A DNA stretch of 64,000 nt from Streptomyces aureus (GCF_000725495.1 NZ_KL647039.1:210287-274286), one strand, 5' to 3'. Shown: positions 19,070 through 29,482, counted from the stretch's first letter. The notes: generated by a model not told the origin, from the letters alone. Numbers and translations are program-made.

Positions 19070-19474
19070 TCAGACGCGGCGGCGCTTCGGCGGACGGCAG
19101 CCGTTGTGCGGGGTGGGGGTGACGTCCTGGATCGAGCCGACCTCGAGGCCGGTGGCCTGGAGGGAGCGGATCGCGGTCTCACGGCCGGAGCCGGGACCCT
19201 TGACGAAGACGTCGACCTTGCGCATGCCGTGCTCCTGCGCGCGACGGGCGGCCGACTCGGCGGCCATCTGCGCGGCGAAGGGGGTGGACTTGCGCGAGCC
19301 CTTGAAGCCGACGTGGCCGGCGGAGGCCCAGGAGATCACGTTGCCCGAGGGGTCCGTGATCGAGACGATCGTGTTGTTGAACGTGCTCTTGATGTGCGCG
19401 TGGCCGTGAGCGACGTTCTTCTTTTCCTTGCGGCGCACCTTCTTGGCGGCGCCCTGACGACCCTTGGGGGGCAT
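19070..19474 (-). CDS. rpsK: 30S ribosomal protein uS11
   Basis: Platform protein of the small subunit that contacts mRNA near the E site. It has 134 residues, with the conserved [15 protein letters not shown] and [19 protein letters not shown] segments and the C-terminal [15 protein letters not shown]. It follows rpsM by 69 nt and precedes rpoA by 179 nt; that gap contains only a small GGCCTCC/GGAGGCC palindrome. Confidence 0.98.
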   Translation of the reverse strand: MPPKGRQGAAKKVRRKEKKNVAHGHAHIKSTFNNTIVSITDPSGNVISWASAGHVGFKGSRKSTPFAAQMAAESAARRAQEHGMRKVDVFVKGPGSGRETAIRSLQATGLEVGSIQDVTPTPHNGCRPPKRRRV

Positions 19475-19543
19475 CTGTTTCTCCTACGGGGAGGTGGTCG
19501 GTCCTACAGCGAAGACCGCTGATGAAGCGTTGTCCGCTGAGGA

Positions 19544-19924
19544 CTACTTCTTGCCCGGCTTCTTCTTGCCGGCGATGGCACGACGCGGGCCCTTGCGGGT
19601 ACGAGCGTTCGTGCTGGTGCGCTGACCGTGGACGGGAAGGCCACGACGGTGGCGAATACCCTGGTAGCAGCCGATCTCGATCTTGCGGCGAATGTCGCCC
19701 TGGATCTCGCGACGGAGGTCACCCTCGGTCTTGATGTTGGCGTCCACGTACTCGCGGATCTTGACCAGCTCCTCCTCGGAGAGGTCACGAACGCGCGTGT
19801 TGGGGTTCACGCCAGTCTCGGCCAGCGTCTGCTGGGAAAGGGTCCGGCCGATGCCGAACACGTAGGTGAGGGCGACCTCCACACGCTTTTCGCGCGGGAT
19901 GTCGACACCGGAAACGCGTGCCAT
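19544..19924 (-). CDS. rpsM: 30S ribosomal protein uS13
   Basis: Small-subunit head protein forming inter-subunit bridges and contacting P-site tRNA. It has 126 residues: [20 protein letters not shown] at the start, the [15 protein letters not shown] block, and a basic Lys-rich tail that touches tRNA. First ribosomal gene of the rpsM-rpsK-rpoA-rplQ set; rpmJ and infA lie upstream on the same strand. Confidence 0.98.
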   Translation of the reverse strand: MARVSGVDIPREKRVEVALTYVFGIGRTLSQQTLAETGVNPNTRVRDLSEEELVKIREYVDANIKTEGDLRREIQGDIRRKIEIGCYQGIRHRRGLPVHGQRTSTNARTRKGPRRAIAGKKKPGKK

Positions 19925-20141
19925 TCAATGGCTCCAGTTGTCGTTCGGAGGTCTTCCGCAGAACCGGATCCCGCCCGCCGTCGTCCTCGGATCCGATGGA
20001 TCGAGATTCGGTACGAACCGGGTCCCCGGCCTCCGACCGGGGGTGTCAGACCTGAGGAGACTCAGCCCTGGGTCCTGCGTATGAACATGTACTGCTTACG
20101 TCGCGCGAAATATCTGCGGGTGCAGAAGGTGCGGTCGTGCG

Positions 20142-20255
20142 TCAGCCCTGGCGCTGCTTGTGGCGCGGGTTTTCGCAGATGACCATGACCCGACCGTGAC
20201 GGCGGATCACCCTGCACTTGTCGCAGATCTTCTTGACGCTCGGCTTGACCTTCAT
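20142..20255 (-). CDS. rpmJ: 50S ribosomal protein bL36, zinc-binding form
   Basis: A 37-residue protein starting [19 protein letters not shown] and ending NPRHKQRQG. Cys11, Cys14, Cys27 and His32 are all present, so this is the zinc-binding (C+) version rather than the zinc-free paralogue made under zinc starvation. It lies between infA and rpsM, the usual position. The ATG at 20255 follows a GAACCTCACCTA leader without a strong ribosome-binding site. Confidence 0.96.
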   Translation of the reverse strand: MKVKPSVKKICDKCRVIRRHGRVMVICENPRHKQRQG

Positions 20256-20323
20256 TAGGTGAGGTTCTCCGGGTCAGTGCCACCCCCCGCGCCCCGGAAC
20301 GGGAACACGGAGCAAGGCAAGAT

Positions 20324-20545
20324 CTACTTGTAGCGGTAGACGATCCGGCCACGCGTCAGGTCGTACGGAGACAACTCCACCACGACCCGGTCGTCAGGGA
20401 GGATGCGGATGTAGTGCATACGCATCTTGCCGCTGATGTGTGCCAGGACCTGGTGGCCGTTCTGGAGCTCGACCTTGAACATGGCGTTCGGAAGAGACTC
20501 GACGACAGTGCCCTCGATCTCGATGGCACCTTGCTTCTTGGCCAC
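20324..20545 (-). CDS. infA: Translation initiation factor IF-1
   Basis: A 73-residue OB-fold protein occupying the A site during initiation. The sequence [20 protein letters not shown] through [12 protein letters not shown] is the standard actinobacterial form. It is separated from map by 342 nt, so it probably begins a transcription unit with rpmJ, rpsM and the genes beyond. Confidence 0.98.
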   Translation of the reverse strand: MAKKQGAIEIEGTVVESLPNAMFKVELQNGHQVLAHISGKMRMHYIRILPDDRVVVELSPYDLTRGRIVYRYK

Positions 20546-20626
20546 GCTTCGCCCTTCGAATCGACTACCTTGATCGACTCCGCGCTAGCGCATGCAGACA
20601 TGCGGGTGCACGAGAGCCGACGAGTC

Positions 20627-20655
20627 AGTCTACGTCAGGGCTCCCGGAAAGACGA
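20627..20655 (-). promoter_or_regulatory. Possible infA promoter
   Basis: Within the 342-nt map-infA gap (20546-20887, no gene seen) the minus strand carries a good -10 box, TAGACT (20627-20632). The -35 region 17-18 nt upstream is weak (TTCGTC/TCGTCT). The leader of ~75 nt contains a CGCATG/CATGCG palindrome. The -10 is convincing, the full promoter less so. Confidence 0.45.
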
Positions 20656-20887
20656 ATTCGTCGACGTCCTCCCCCGCCACTCATGACGATGCCCCACCCT
20701 TCGGCGCGGTATGCGCGAGGGGCGGGGCGGGCCGATTGCGGGGCCGTCGAGGAATTCGGGGCGGACGAAATCCGCGGTGTGACATCGAACTCAAGGCCGA
20801 TATCGAGCGATCCTGCGAACGGCTGTACCCGGCGGGCTCCCGTACGCGCGACCGCGGACCGCGGAACCCGGCCGGGCGGGCGCGGCC

Positions 20888-21727
20888 TCAGCCCGCCAGC
20901 GGGTCCGGTGCCGCCGTGACGCCGTACTCGGCGAGCTTGGCGCGGCCTCCGTCGGGGGCCGTGAGGACCAGCGGGCCCTCCTCCGTCAGCGCGACGGAGT
21001 GCTCCCAGTGCGAGGACCAGGTCCCGTCCGTGGTGACCACGGTCCAGTCGTCCTCCAGCACCTCGGTCCGCGGGGTGCCCAGCGACACCATCGGCTCGAT
21101 CGCGAGGCACAGTCCGGGAACCAGCTTCGGCCCCTTGCCCCGCTTGCGCTCGACGTAGTTCAGCAGGTGCGGGTCCATGTGCATCTCGGTGCCGATGCCG
21201 TGGCCGCCGTAGTCCTCGACGATGCCGTACTTGCCGCCGCCGGGCTTGGGCTGGCGGCGGATGTACGTCTCGATCGCGCGGGAGATGTCGACCAGGCGGT
21301 TGCCGACCTTCATGGCCGCGATGCCCGCCCACATCGACTCCTCCGTCACCCGGGAGAGCTCGATCAGCTCCGGGGCGTGACCGGAGCCCACGAAGGCGGT
21401 GAACGCGGCGTCGCCGTGCCAGCCGTCCACGATCGCGCCGGCGTCGATGGAGATGATGTCGCCGTCCTTCAGGACGGTCTTGTCGTCCGGGATCCCGTGG
21501 ACGACGACCTCGTTGGCCGAGGTGCAGATCGTCGCGGGGAAACCGCCGTACCCGAGGAAGTTCGACTTGGCGCCGTGCTCCTCGAGGACCTTGCGGGCGA
21601 CCTCGTCCAGATCCCGGGTCGTCGCACCGGGCACGGCGGCCTCACGCGTGGCCGCATGGATCGCCGCGACGACCAGCCCCGCCTCACGCATCTTGGCGAT
21701 CTGCTCGGGGGTCTTGATCTGCACCAT
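20888..21727 (-). CDS. map: Methionine aminopeptidase, type I
   Basis: Removes the initiator Met from nascent proteins. It has 279 residues. Metal-ligand segments are visible: ISIDAGAIVDGWHGDAAFT (two Asp), GHGIGTEMHMDP (His), CLAIEPM (Glu) and the late EHSVALTEEGP (Glu). The start ATG 21727 gives MVQIKTPEQIAKMREAG, standard for the family; the longer frame upstream is GC-rich intergenic DNA. It follows secY-adk in the spc-type order, although a terminator stands between adk and map. Confidence 0.96.
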   Translation of the reverse strand: MVQIKTPEQIAKMREAGLVVAAIHAATREAAVPGATTRDLDEVARKVLEEHGAKSNFLGYGGFPATICTSANEVVVHGIPDDKTVLKDGDIISIDAGAIVDGWHGDAAFTAFVGSGHAPELIELSRVTEESMWAGIAAMKVGNRLVDISRAIETYIRRQPKPGGGKYGIVEDYGGHGIGTEMHMDPHLLNYVERKRGKGPKLVPGLCLAIEPMVSLGTPRTEVLEDDWTVVTTDGTWSSHWEHSVALTEEGPLVLTAPDGGRAKLAEYGVTAAPDPLAG

Positions 21728-21854
21728 GGTGGCTGCGGCCTTTCTGGACCGGAACAACGGACTACTCCAACGATACGGGGGACACGACCCACCCCGCCCG
21801 GGGTCCGGGGGACCCCGCCCCGGGCAGGGCCTCGGCCCCCGCCCGGCTCGCACG

Positions 21855-21890
21855 TCGGCCGCGGCACCCGGTTGCGGGTGCCGCGGCCGA
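21855..21890. terminator. Hairpin between adk and map
   Basis: A 16-bp perfect inverted repeat, TCGGCCGCGGCACCCG and its complement, with the loop GTTG. It lies 63 nt past the adk stop. A second GC palindrome (CGGGGTCC/GGACCCCG) follows near 21799-21817. Together they suggest that much of the secY-adk transcript ends before map. Confidence 0.82.
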
Positions 21891-21952
21891 TGCGACGTAC
21901 TGCTTCACGCCCTCCACGGTGCCTGAGCACCCCGGAGCGGGCCGCGCACGGA

Positions 21953-22609
21953 CTAGGCGTCCTCGCGGGCCAGCGCCTCCATCGAGCGCGCCGTGACCTC
22001 TTCCACCTTGCCGAGCGCCGGGATCGTGACGACCAGGCCCTGGGCCTTGTAGTAGTCGATGATCGGCTCGGTCTGCGTGTGGTAGACCTCCAGCCGCGTG
22101 CGCACCGTCTCCTCGGAGTCGTCGTCCCGCTGGTACAGCTCGCCGCCGCAGACGTCGCAGACGCCTTCCTGCTTCGGAGCCTTGTACGACACGTGGAAGA
22201 CGTGCGCCGAGTCGTTGCGGCAGATGCGCCGGCCGGCGATCCGCTTCACGACCTCGTCCTCGGGGACCTCCAGGTCCAGGACCGCGTCCAGCTTCATGCC
22301 CTCGGTGCTCAGCATCTCGTCCAGCGCCTCGGCCTGCGAGACGTTGCGCGGGAAGCCGTCGAGGAGGAAGCCGTTCTCCGCGTCGGGCTGCTCCATGCGG
22401 TCCTTGGCCATGGCGATGGTGACCTCGTCCGGTACCAGGTCGCCCTTGTCCATGTAGGACTTCGCCAGCTTGCCGAGCTCCGTCTGCTGAGAGATGTTGG
22501 CGCGGAACAGGTCGCCCGTTGAGATGTGCGGGATCGCCAGGTTCTTGGCGAGGAACGCGGCCTGCGTTCCCTTCCCGGCACCGGGCGGCCCGACGAGGAC
22601 GATTCGCAT
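21953..22609 (-). CDS. adk: Adenylate kinase
   Basis: Catalyses AMP + ATP to 2 ADP. It has 218 residues with the P-loop GPPGAGKGT at 7-15, the AMP-binding DGFPRN segment, and a lid with CDVCGGELY and an upstream Cys, suggesting a zinc-stabilised lid. Its ATG overlaps the secY stop (ATGA), so translation is coupled to SecY. Confidence 0.97.
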   Translation of the reverse strand: MRIVLVGPPGAGKGTQAAFLAKNLAIPHISTGDLFRANISQQTELGKLAKSYMDKGDLVPDEVTIAMAKDRMEQPDAENGFLLDGFPRNVSQAEALDEMLSTEGMKLDAVLDLEVPEDEVVKRIAGRRICRNDSAHVFHVSYKAPKQEGVCDVCGGELYQRDDDSEETVRTRLEVYHTQTEPIIDYYKAQGLVVTIPALGKVEEVTARSMEALAREDA

Positions 22610-23922
22610 CAGCGGAGGAACCCTTCGTAATTGCGCTGCTGAAGCTGGCTCTCGATCTGCTTCACCGTCTCGAGGCCGACACCCACGATGATCAGGATGC
22701 TGGTGCCACCGAACGGGAAGTTCTGGTTTGCATTGAAACCAACCAACGCCACCGTCGGCACGAGAGCGATCAGCCCCAGATACAGCGAACCCGGCCAGGT
22801 GATCCGGTTGAGTACGTAGCTGAGGTACTCAGCGGTCGGCCGGCCAGCCCGGATGCCCGGGATGAAGCCACCATACTTCTTCATGTTGTCGGCGACTTCC
22901 TCGGGGTTGAACGAGATCGCCACGTAGAAGAACGCGAAGAACACGATCAGAAGGAAGTACAAAGTGATGTAAATCGGGTGGTCACCCTTGGTCAGGTTCT
23001 GTGTGACCCAGGTCTTCCAGCCGGAATTGCCCTTCGAGAACTGGGCGACCAGGCTCGGAATGTAGAGCAGCGACGACGCGAAGATGACAGGAATCACACC
23101 CGCCTGGTTGACCTTCAGCGGAATGTAGGTCGACGTGCCGCCGTAGGAACGGCGGCCGATCATGCGCTTCGCGTACTGGACCGGAATCCGGCGCTGCGCC
23201 TGCTCGACGAAGACCACCAGGCCGACCATGCACAGACCCACCGCGATGACCGTGCCGAACTCGATCCAGCCGCCGGCCAGCTTGCCCTGGACCTTGACGG
23301 TCCACAGGGCGCTCGGGAAGGTCGCGGCGATCGAGATGAACATCAGGATCGACATGCCGTTGCCGATGCCGCGGTCGGTGATGAGCTCACCCAGCCACAT
23401 GACGACACAGGTACCGGCCACCATCGTGATGACCATCGTGATGGTGGTGAAGATCGACTGGTCCGGCACGATCTGCGAGGCCACGGGGCAGCCCGAGAAC
23501 AGCGCGCCGCTGCGGGCGGTGGCCACCAGGCCCGTGCCCTGCAGGACCGCGAGCGCGACCGTCAGATACCGGGTGTACTGCGTGATCTTCGCCGTGCCGG
23601 CCGAGCCCTCCTTCTTGAGGGCTTCCAGTCGCGGGATCACCACGGTGAGCAGCTGGAGAATGATGCTCGCGGTGATGTACGGCATGATGCCGAGCGCGAA
23701 GACGGTGATCTGAAGAAGCGCGCCGCCGCTGAACATGTTGATCAGGCTGAACAGCCCGCGGTTCGAGTCGGCGGTGTCGATGCACGACTGGACGTTCTTG
23801 TAGTTCACACCGGGGATCGGGATGTGGGTACCGACCCGGTAGACCACGATGATGCCGAGCGTGAAGAGCAGCTTCTTGCGCAGGTCGGGCGTCCTGAACG
23901 CCCGGGCGAACGCGGTGAGCAC
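22609..23922 (-). CDS. secY: Preprotein translocase subunit SecY
   Basis: Central pore of the Sec translocon in the plasma membrane. It has 437 residues, ten hydrophobic helices, the N-terminal [13 protein letters not shown] segment, and [17 protein letters not shown] near the C-terminus. A GTG start at 23922 follows a GCAGGAGGCACC ribosome-binding site. A 244-nt spacer with a terminator separates it from rplO, so secY-adk probably has its own promoter, but I find no convincing -35/-10 pair. Confidence 0.97.
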   Translation of the reverse strand: MLTAFARAFRTPDLRKKLLFTLGIIVVYRVGTHIPIPGVNYKNVQSCIDTADSNRGLFSLINMFSGGALLQITVFALGIMPYITASIILQLLTVVIPRLEALKKEGSAGTAKITQYTRYLTVALAVLQGTGLVATARSGALFSGCPVASQIVPDQSIFTTITMVITMVAGTCVVMWLGELITDRGIGNGMSILMFISIAATFPSALWTVKVQGKLAGGWIEFGTVIAVGLCMVGLVVFVEQAQRRIPVQYAKRMIGRRSYGGTSTYIPLKVNQAGVIPVIFASSLLYIPSLVAQFSKGNSGWKTWVTQNLTKGDHPIYITLYFLLIVFFAFFYVAISFNPEEVADNMKKYGGFIPGIRAGRPTAEYLSYVLNRITWPGSLYLGLIALVPTVALVGFNANQNFPFGGTSILIIVGVGLETVKQIESQLQQRNYEGFLR

Positions 23923-24098
23923 GGTGCCTCCTGCGACCCCCGCGCTACTGCGTCAGAGGGTGACGGTCTTGAGGTTCGACGGATGACTGACAGCTAACCA
24001 ACAGTCAAAGACCGTCCGGAGTTCCCGTGAGGCACGCCGGACGAAAATCAACAGTGCAGGCCACCTTACCGGCGACACTGCCCCCCTAGGAACGACCA

Positions 24099-24131
24099 AC
24101 CGGGGATGCCCCTTTTATGGGCATCCCCGGT
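24099..24131. terminator. Hairpin between rplO and secY
   Basis: A 13-bp perfect stem, ACCGGGGATGCCC with its complement, around the A/T-rich 7-nt loop CTTTTAT, 36 nt past the rplO stop. It should end or attenuate the spc-operon transcript before secY. Confidence 0.85.
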
Positions 24132-24166
24132 CGGGATCGTTCAGGTCATCGAGACGCCTGCTGAAA

Positions 24167-24622
24167 TCAGACGAGCTCGGTGACGGTACCGCCGGCGGCG
24201 GTGATCTTCTCCTTGGCGGAGCCGGAGACGGCGTCGACCGTCACCTGCAGCGCCACGGAGATCTCGCCCTGGCCGAGGACCTTGACGAGGCTGTTCTTGC
24301 GAACGGCACCCTTGGCGACGAGACCCTCGACGGTGACCTCGCCACCCTCCGGGTACAGCGCGGCCAGCTTGTCGAGGTTCACGACCTGGAACTCGGTCTT
24401 GAACGGGTTCTTGAAGCCCTTCAGCTTCGGGAGGCGCATGTGGAGGGGCATCTGGCCACCCTCGAAGCGCTCCGGAACCTGGTAACGGGCCTTCGTGCCC
24501 TTGGTACCACGACCGGCCGTCTTACCCTTCGACGCCTCACCACGACCCACACGGGTCTTGGCGGTCTTGGCGCCCGGGGCGGGACGGAGGTTGTGGATCT
24601 TGAGCGGGTTGTTTTCCGCCAT
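24167..24622 (-). CDS. rplO: 50S ribosomal protein uL15
   Basis: Large-subunit assembly protein of 151 residues. The basic N-terminal [21 protein letters not shown] extension penetrates rRNA; the globular part ends in [11 protein letters not shown]. It follows rpmD by two bases and is the last gene before the hairpin at 24099-24131. Confidence 0.97.
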   Translation of the reverse strand: MAENNPLKIHNLRPAPGAKTAKTRVGRGEASKGKTAGRGTKGTKARYQVPERFEGGQMPLHMRLPKLKGFKNPFKTEFQVVNLDKLAALYPEGGEVTVEGLVAKGAVRKNSLVKVLGQGEISVALQVTVDAVSGSAKEKITAAGGTVTELV

Positions 24623-24624
24623 GA

Positions 24625-24807
24625 TCAGTCGACCTCCTCGACCGTCACGAGGTGGCGGACGGTGTGCACCATGCCGCGGAACTCGGGGCGGTCCTCCTTG
24701 ACGACCTGCGTGTTGATGCCCTTGAGACCAAGGGAGCGCAGGGTGTCACGGTGGTTCTGCTTGCTGCCGATGTACGACTTCGTCTGCGTGATCTTGAGCT
24801 GTGCCAT
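24625..24807 (-). CDS. rpmD: 50S ribosomal protein uL30
   Basis: A 60-residue large-subunit protein: [20 protein letters not shown] to HLVTVEEVD. The ATG at 24807 shares one base with the rpsE stop codon, so the two are translationally coupled. Longer upstream in-frame codons belong to rpsE in another frame and are not used. Confidence 0.96.
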   Translation of the reverse strand: MAQLKITQTKSYIGSKQNHRDTLRSLGLKGINTQVVKEDRPEFRGMVHTVRHLVTVEEVD

Positions 24808-25409
24808 CAGACACCAGCCCCGGCACGCGCACGAAGCAGAGCCGCGGGGGCGACGTCCTCGAGGGGCAGACCACGGCGAGCCGCGATCTCCTCGGGACGC
24901 TGCAGGCCCTTGAGGGCCGCCACGGTCGCGTGCACGATGTTGATCGCGTTCGAAGAACCGAGCGACTTCGACAGGATGTCGTGAACGCCGGCGCACTCGA
25001 GCACTGCACGCACGGGACCACCGGCGATAACACCGGTACCGGGGGAAGCAGGCTTGAGCAGGACGACGCCCGCGGCCTTCTCGCCCGTGATCGGGTGCGG
25101 GATGGTGCCCTGGATACGGGGGACCTTGAAGAAGTGCTTCTTGGCCTCTTCAACACCCTTGGCGATCGCGGCCGGCACCTCCTTGGCCTTGCCGTAACCG
25201 ACACCGACGGTGCCGTCACCATCGCCCACCACGACCAGCGCGGTGAAGCTGAAGCGACGACCACCCTTCACAACCTTGGCGACGCGGTTGATCGCGACAA
25301 CGCGCTCAACGTACGCGGTCTTCTCGGCAGCAGCGCCGCCGTCACGGCCCTTCCGGTCCCGCCGCTCGCCGCCACCGGCACCGCTTCCACGGCGCTGGGG
25401 TCCAGCCAT
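24807..25409 (-). CDS. rpsE: 30S ribosomal protein uS5
   Basis: Decoding-fidelity protein. It has 200 residues with a Gly/Arg-rich actinobacterial N-terminus ([20 protein letters not shown]). The [18 protein letters not shown] loop, where spectinomycin-resistance changes arise, shows no deletion. Downstream of rplR by 38 nt. Confidence 0.97.
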   Translation of the reverse strand: MAGPQRRGSGAGGGERRDRKGRDGGAAAEKTAYVERVVAINRVAKVVKGGRRFSFTALVVVGDGDGTVGVGYGKAKEVPAAIAKGVEEAKKHFFKVPRIQGTIPHPITGEKAAGVVLLKPASPGTGVIAGGPVRAVLECAGVHDILSKSLGSSNAINIVHATVAALKGLQRPEEIAARRGLPLEDVAPAALLRARAGAGV

Positions 25410-25447
25410 TGGATTACCTCTCTCTTTCCGCTAGCTACGGAAGCGGC

Positions 25448-25831
25448 TCAGAACTTGAGCCCGGCTTCGCGGGCGGCGTCCGCCAGGGCGGCGATGCGCC
25501 CGGCGTACTGGTTTCCACCACGGTCGAACACGACAGCCTCGACACCGGCGGCCTTGGCACGCTCGGCGACCAGGGCGCCGACCGACTTGGCCTGCGTGGA
25601 CTTGTCGCCCTCGCCACCACGGATCGTGGTGTCCAGGGTCGACGCCGACGCGAGGGTGTGACCCTTAACGTCGTCGATGACCTGGGCCACGATGTGGCGG
25701 TTGGAGCGCGTCACGACCAGGCGAGGACGCTCAGCCGTACCCGAGATGTGCTTACGGATGCGGATGTGACGACGCTTGATGGCAGCACGCTTGTAAGCGT
25801 CGCCCTTAGCAATCTTGACACCGTATGCCAT
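25448..25831 (-). CDS. rplR: 50S ribosomal protein uL18
   Basis: Binds 5S rRNA with L5 and L25 in the central protuberance. It has 127 residues; [18 protein letters not shown] and the C-terminal [26 protein letters not shown] block are the family pattern. Three bases separate it from rplF. Confidence 0.97.
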   Translation of the reverse strand: MAYGVKIAKGDAYKRAAIKRRHIRIRKHISGTAERPRLVVTRSNRHIVAQVIDDVKGHTLASASTLDTTIRGGEGDKSTQAKSVGALVAERAKAAGVEAVVFDRGGNQYAGRIAALADAAREAGLKF

Positions 25832-25834
25832 GGC

Positions 25835-26374
25835 TTACTTACCCGCCTTTCCGACCTTGCGGCGGATGACTTCGCCTTCGTACTTGACGCCCTTGGCCTT
25901 GTACGGGTCGGGCTTGCGCAGCTTGCGGATGTTGGCCGCAACCTCGCCGACCTTCTGCTTGTCGATGCCCTCGACCGAGAAACGGGTCGGGGTCTCCACC
26001 TTGAAGGTGATGCCCTCGGGGGCCTCGACAGTGATCGAGTGGCTGTAACCGAGCGAGAACTCCAGGTTGGAGCCCTTCGCCAGGACGCGGTAACCAACAC
26101 CGCTGATCTCGAGCTTCTTCACGTAACCCTCGGTCACGCCGGTGATCATGTTCGCCACCAGCGTGCGGGACAGGCCGTGGAGGGCCTTGTTCTGACGCTC
26201 GTCGTTGGGGCGGGTGACGTTCAGGACGCCGTCCTCACCCTTGGCGATGTCGATCGGCGCCACGACGGTGTGGGTCAGGGTGCCCTTGGGGCCCTTGACC
26301 GCGACCGTACGGCCGTCGATGGTGACGTCCACGCCGGCGGGAACCGTGATGGGGAGCTTGCCAATACGCGACAT
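25835..26374 (-). CDS. rplF: 50S ribosomal protein uL6
   Basis: Two-domain protein near the GTPase-associated centre. It has 179 residues: [19 protein letters not shown], the duplicated beta-sheet domain, and the [16 protein letters not shown] motif that contacts 23S rRNA. Downstream of rpsH by 24 nt. Confidence 0.97.
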   Translation of the reverse strand: MSRIGKLPITVPAGVDVTIDGRTVAVKGPKGTLTHTVVAPIDIAKGEDGVLNVTRPNDERQNKALHGLSRTLVANMITGVTEGYVKKLEISGVGYRVLAKGSNLEFSLGYSHSITVEAPEGITFKVETPTRFSVEGIDKQKVGEVAANIRKLRKPDPYKAKGVKYEGEVIRRKVGKAGK

Positions 26375-26398
26375 AGCTGTTTCCTCCGTTCCCTTCCG

Positions 26399-26797
26399 CT
26401 ACCAGACGTAGGCGAGGACTTCTCCGCCTACGCCCTTCTTGCCGGCCTGCTTGTCGGTGAGGAGCCCGTGCGACGTGGAGATGATCGCCACGCCGAGGCC
26501 ACCCAGCACCTTGGGCAGGTTGGTGGACTTCGCGTAAACCCGGAGACCGGGCTTGGAGATCCGCTTGATGCCCGCGATGGAGCGCTCACGGTTCGGGCCG
26601 AACTTCAGCTCGAGAACGAGGTTCTTGCCGACCTCGGCGTCCTCGACCTTCCAGCCCGTGATGAAGCCCTCCTGCTGGAGGATCTCCGCGATGTGCGACT
26701 TGATCTTGCTGTGCGGCATACCCACGGTGTCGTGGTACGCCGAGTTCGCGTTACGCAGACGCGTAAGCATGTCTGCGATCGGATCAGTCATGGTCAT
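26399..26797 (-). CDS. rpsH: 30S ribosomal protein uS8
   Basis: 16S rRNA-binding assembly protein; in E. coli it is the translational repressor of the spc operon. It has 132 residues, [17 protein letters not shown] through [21 protein letters not shown] 211-nt spacer separates it from the upstream rpsZ gene. That spacer holds small hairpins (CCCAG/CTGGG just after rpsZ and TGGGCG/CGCCCA) but no gene, so an S8-responsive leader is possible but not recognisable. Confidence 0.97.
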   Translation of the reverse strand: MTMTDPIADMLTRLRNANSAYHDTVGMPHSKIKSHIAEILQQEGFITGWKVEDAEVGKNLVLELKFGPNRERSIAGIKRISKPGLRVYAKSTNLPKVLGGLGVAIISTSHGLLTDKQAGKKGVGGEVLAYVW

Positions 26798-27008
26798 GAA
26801 TTGGCCTTCGGCCTCTCTCGCCGGGGTTTCCTGTATGCGCCATCCCTCTCCCCACTCATGGGCGGGACGGGTGCGGTGCGGGGACCTACGGCGTAGTAAG
26901 TCGTGTGGGCGTCAGGCGCCCAACCCTCCTAGCCTAAGCCATGGAGAGCTGGGCACCCGACCGAGCCCATTGCTTACCGAGAGCCCTGGAACCCCAGAAT
27001 TACTGGGA

Positions 27009-27194
27009 CTACCAGGAGCTCTTGGTCACGCCCGGCAGCTCGCCACGGTGAGCCATCTCACGAAGGCACACGCGGCAGAGGCCGAACTTGCGGTACACGG
27101 AGTGCGGACGACCGCAGCGCTGGCAGCGCGTGTAACCACGCACACCGAACTTGGGCTTACGAGCAGCCTTGGCAATCAGAGCCTTCTTCGCCAT
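27009..27194 (-). CDS. rpsZ: 30S ribosomal protein uS14, zinc-binding (type Z)
   Basis: A 61-residue short S14 with Cys24, Cys27, Cys40 and Cys43 forming the zinc site (CQRC and CRVC). This is the zinc-dependent form; the longer zinc-free S14 of streptomycetes is encoded elsewhere. It follows rplE by five bases. Confidence 0.97.
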   Translation of the reverse strand: MAKKALIAKAARKPKFGVRGYTRCQRCGRPHSVYRKFGLCRVCLREMAHRGELPGVTKSSW

Positions 27195-27199
27195 CTCGC

Positions 27200-27757
27200 T
27201 TACGCCTCCTTGAAGGGGAAGCCGAGGTGACGGAGAAGGGCACGGCCCTCAGCGTCGTTGGTCGCCGTGGTCACCACGGTGATGTCCATGCCCCGGGTAC
27301 GGTCGATCTTGTCCTGGTCGATCTCGTGGAACATGACCTGCTCCGTGAGACCGAAGGTGTAGTTGCCACGGCCGTCGAACTGCTTGGGGGACAGACCACG
27401 GAAGTCGCGGATGCGCGGGAGCGCGAGCGACAGGGTGCGGTCCAGGAACTCCCACATGCGGTCGCCACGGAGCGTGACGTGGGCACCGATCGGCTGACCC
27501 TCACGCAGCTTGAACTGCGCGATGGACTTGCGGGCCTTGGTGATGGCCGGCTTCTGACCGGTGATCGTGGTGAGGTCACGGACGGCACCGTCCATGAGCT
27601 TCGAGTCACGGGCGGCGTCGCCGACACCCATGTTGACCACGATCTTCACGAGGCCCGGCGTCTGCATGACGTTCTCGTAGGAGAACTCTTCCTGCAGCTT
27701 CGCCGCGATCTCCTCGCGGTACTTCGTCTTGAGACGCGGAGTGGTGGTGGTAGCCAT
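27200..27757 (-). CDS. rplE: 50S ribosomal protein uL5
   Basis: Links 5S rRNA to the central protuberance and contacts P-site tRNA. It has 185 residues with [37 protein letters not shown] and [10 protein letters not shown] segments. Its ATG overlaps the rplX stop by one base. Confidence 0.97.
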   Translation of the reverse strand: MATTTTPRLKTKYREEIAAKLQEEFSYENVMQTPGLVKIVVNMGVGDAARDSKLMDGAVRDLTTITGQKPAITKARKSIAQFKLREGQPIGAHVTLRGDRMWEFLDRTLSLALPRIRDFRGLSPKQFDGRGNYTFGLTEQVMFHEIDQDKIDRTRGMDITVVTTATNDAEGRALLRHLGFPFKEA

Positions 27758-28080
27758 CAGATGTCCTCACCCGTCCGCTTGGCAACGCGGATCTTGTTGC
27801 CCTCTTCGTCGAAGCGGTAACCGACGCGCGTGACGACCTTGTTGCCGTCCTTCTCAACGACCAGCTGGACGTTGGAGACGTGGACGGGCGCCTCGGTCGT
27901 GACGATGCCGCCGGCCTGCGAACCCTTGGCGGTGGGGCCGGCCTTCGTGTGCTTCTTGACCCGGTTGACACCCTCGACCAGGACGCGGTCCTCGCGGGGG
28001 AAGGCCGCGATGACCTTGCCCTGCTTGCCCTTGTCCTTACCGGTGATGACCTGGACCAGGTCGCCCTTCTTGATCTTCAT
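27757..28080 (-). CDS. rplX: 50S ribosomal protein uL24
   Basis: Early assembly initiator protein with a KOW fold: [20 protein letters not shown] near the N-terminus. It has 107 residues. Two bases separate it from rplN. Confidence 0.97.
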   Translation of the reverse strand: MKIKKGDLVQVITGKDKGKQGKVIAAFPREDRVLVEGVNRVKKHTKAGPTAKGSQAGGIVTTEAPVHVSNVQLVVEKDGNKVVTRVGYRFDEEGNKIRVAKRTGEDI

Positions 28081-28082
28081 GC

Positions 28083-28451
28083 TTACAGCACCTCCGGCGC
28101 GAGCGAGATGATCTTCATGAACTTCTTCTCGCGCAGCTCACGGCCGACGGGGCCGAAGATACGGGTGCCACGAGGGTCGCCGTCGTTCTTCAGAATGACG
28201 GCGGCGTTCTCGTCGAAGCGGATGTACGAGCCGTCCGGACGGCGGCGCTCCTTGACGGTGCGAACGATGACGGCCTTGACGACGTCACCCTTCTTCACGT
28301 TGCCGCCGGGGATCGCGTCCTTGACGGTGGCGACGATGACGTCACCGATGCCCGCGTAGCGGCGACCGGAGCCACCGAGCACACGGATGCAAAGGATCTC
28401 CTTCGCACCAGTGTTGTCGGCGACACGCAGTCGCGACTCCTGCTGGATCAC
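28083..28451 (-). CDS. rplN: 50S ribosomal protein uL14
   Basis: 122-residue interface protein ([18 protein letters not shown] to ISLAPEVL). It is the first gene of the spc operon in the classical arrangement; a strong hairpin lies just upstream, at the boundary with rpsQ. Confidence 0.97.
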   Translation of the reverse strand: MIQQESRLRVADNTGAKEILCIRVLGGSGRRYAGIGDVIVATVKDAIPGGNVKKGDVVKAVIVRTVKERRRPDGSYIRFDENAAVILKNDGDPRGTRIFGPVGRELREKKFMKIISLAPEVL

Positions 28452-28479
28452 GTCTATCTCCTGATTGTCTGCCGGTTCC

Positions 28480-28510
28480 CGGGGCGGGTCGTCCAGGACG
28501 ACCCGCCCCG
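28480..28510. terminator. Hairpin at the S10/spc operon boundary (rpsQ-rplN)
   Basis: A 14-bp perfect stem, CGGGGCGGGTCGTC with its complement, and a 3-nt loop CAG, in the 98-nt spacer between rpsQ and rplN. In E. coli this is where the S10 operon ends and spc begins, so a terminator or attenuator here matches the ancestral operon border. Confidence 0.85.
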
Positions 28511-28549
28511 AGCCTGGCGGAACGAACCTGAGGGAAACCCCTCAGGTAA

Positions 28550-28834
28550 TTACTTGGCCTTCTCGAGGATCTCGACGATGCGCCAGCGCTTCGTCGAGGA
28601 CAGCGGCCGGGTCTCCATGAGGAGGACGCGGTCGCCGACGCCTGCGGCGTTCTGCTCGTCGTGGGCCTTGAGCTTGCTCGTACGGCGGATGACCTTGCCG
28701 TACAGCGCGTGCTTCACGCGGTCCTCGACGGCGACGACGACGGTCTTGTCCATCTTGTCGCTGACGACCAGACCCTCACGGGTCTTGCGGAAGCCGCGGT
28801 CGGTCTTCTGCTCAGTCACGTTGCTCTCGCTCAT
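28550..28834 (-). CDS. rpsQ: 30S ribosomal protein uS17
   Basis: 16S rRNA-binding OB-fold protein. It has 94 residues with a ~14-residue N-terminal extension before [20 protein letters not shown]. It overlaps the rpmC reading frame by one base and is the last gene before the hairpin at 28480. Confidence 0.97.
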   Translation of the reverse strand: MSESNVTEQKTDRGFRKTREGLVVSDKMDKTVVVAVEDRVKHALYGKVIRRTSKLKAHDEQNAAGVGDRVLLMETRPLSSTKRWRIVEILEKAK

Positions 28835-29058
28835 CAGGCGCTCTCCACCGTCTCGATGCCCAGCTCGCGCTCACGCATCAGGGTGTAGATCCGCGCGATG
28901 TCCTTGCGGACGGCCTTGAGCCGACCGTGGTTCTCGAGCTGACCGGTCGCCGCCTGGAAGCGGAGGTTGAACAGCTCTTCCTTGGCTTCGCGGAGCTTCG
29001 CGAGAAGCTCCTCGTCACCCAGTTCGCGCAGCTCGGACGCCTTGGTACCGGCCGACAT
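28834..29058 (-). CDS. rpmC: 50S ribosomal protein uL29
   Basis: Helical hairpin protein at the tunnel exit, near the trigger-factor and SRP docking site. The ATG at 29058 forms an ATGA overlap with the rplP stop, favoured over the GTG one codon upstream. It has 74 residues, with [17 protein letters not shown] as the signature. Confidence 0.95.
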   Translation of the reverse strand: MSAGTKASELRELGDEELLAKLREAKEELFNLRFQAATGQLENHGRLKAVRKDIARIYTLMRERELGIETVESA

Positions 29059-29477
29059 CACGCTTCACCTGCCTCGCGCTTGACGATCCGGCACTTCATC
29101 GGCAGCTTGTGGGCTGCGCGAGTGAGGGCCTCACGGGCGATCTTCTCGTTGGGGTAGGACAGTTCGAACATGACCCGGCCCGGGTGCACGTTCGCGATCC
29201 ACCACTCGGGGGAACCCTTACCGGAACCCATGCGGGTCTCGGCAGGCTTCTTGGTGAGCGGGCGGTCCGGGTAGATGTTGATCCAGACCTTGCCGCCACG
29301 CTTGATGTGGCGGGTCATCGCGATACGAGCGGCCTCGATCTGGCGGTTCGTCACGTACGCCGGCGTGAGGGCCTGAATGCCGTACTCGCCGAACGAAACC
29401 TGCGTACCGCCCTTGGACTGACCGCGTCGCTTCGGGTGGTGCTGCTTGCGGTGCTTGACCCTACGGGGGATCAGCAT
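29058..29477 (-). CDS. rplP: 50S ribosomal protein uL16
   Basis: Contacts tRNA in the A and P sites. It has 139 residues: [20 protein letters not shown] at the start and the [20 protein letters not shown] loop. It lies five bases after rpsC and overlaps rpmC by an ATGA. Confidence 0.97.
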   Translation of the reverse strand: MLIPRRVKHRKQHHPKRRGQSKGGTQVSFGEYGIQALTPAYVTNRQIEAARIAMTRHIKRGGKVWINIYPDRPLTKKPAETRMGSGKGSPEWWIANVHPGRVMFELSYPNEKIAREALTRAAHKLPMKCRIVKREAGEA

Positions 29478-29482
29478 GTCGG

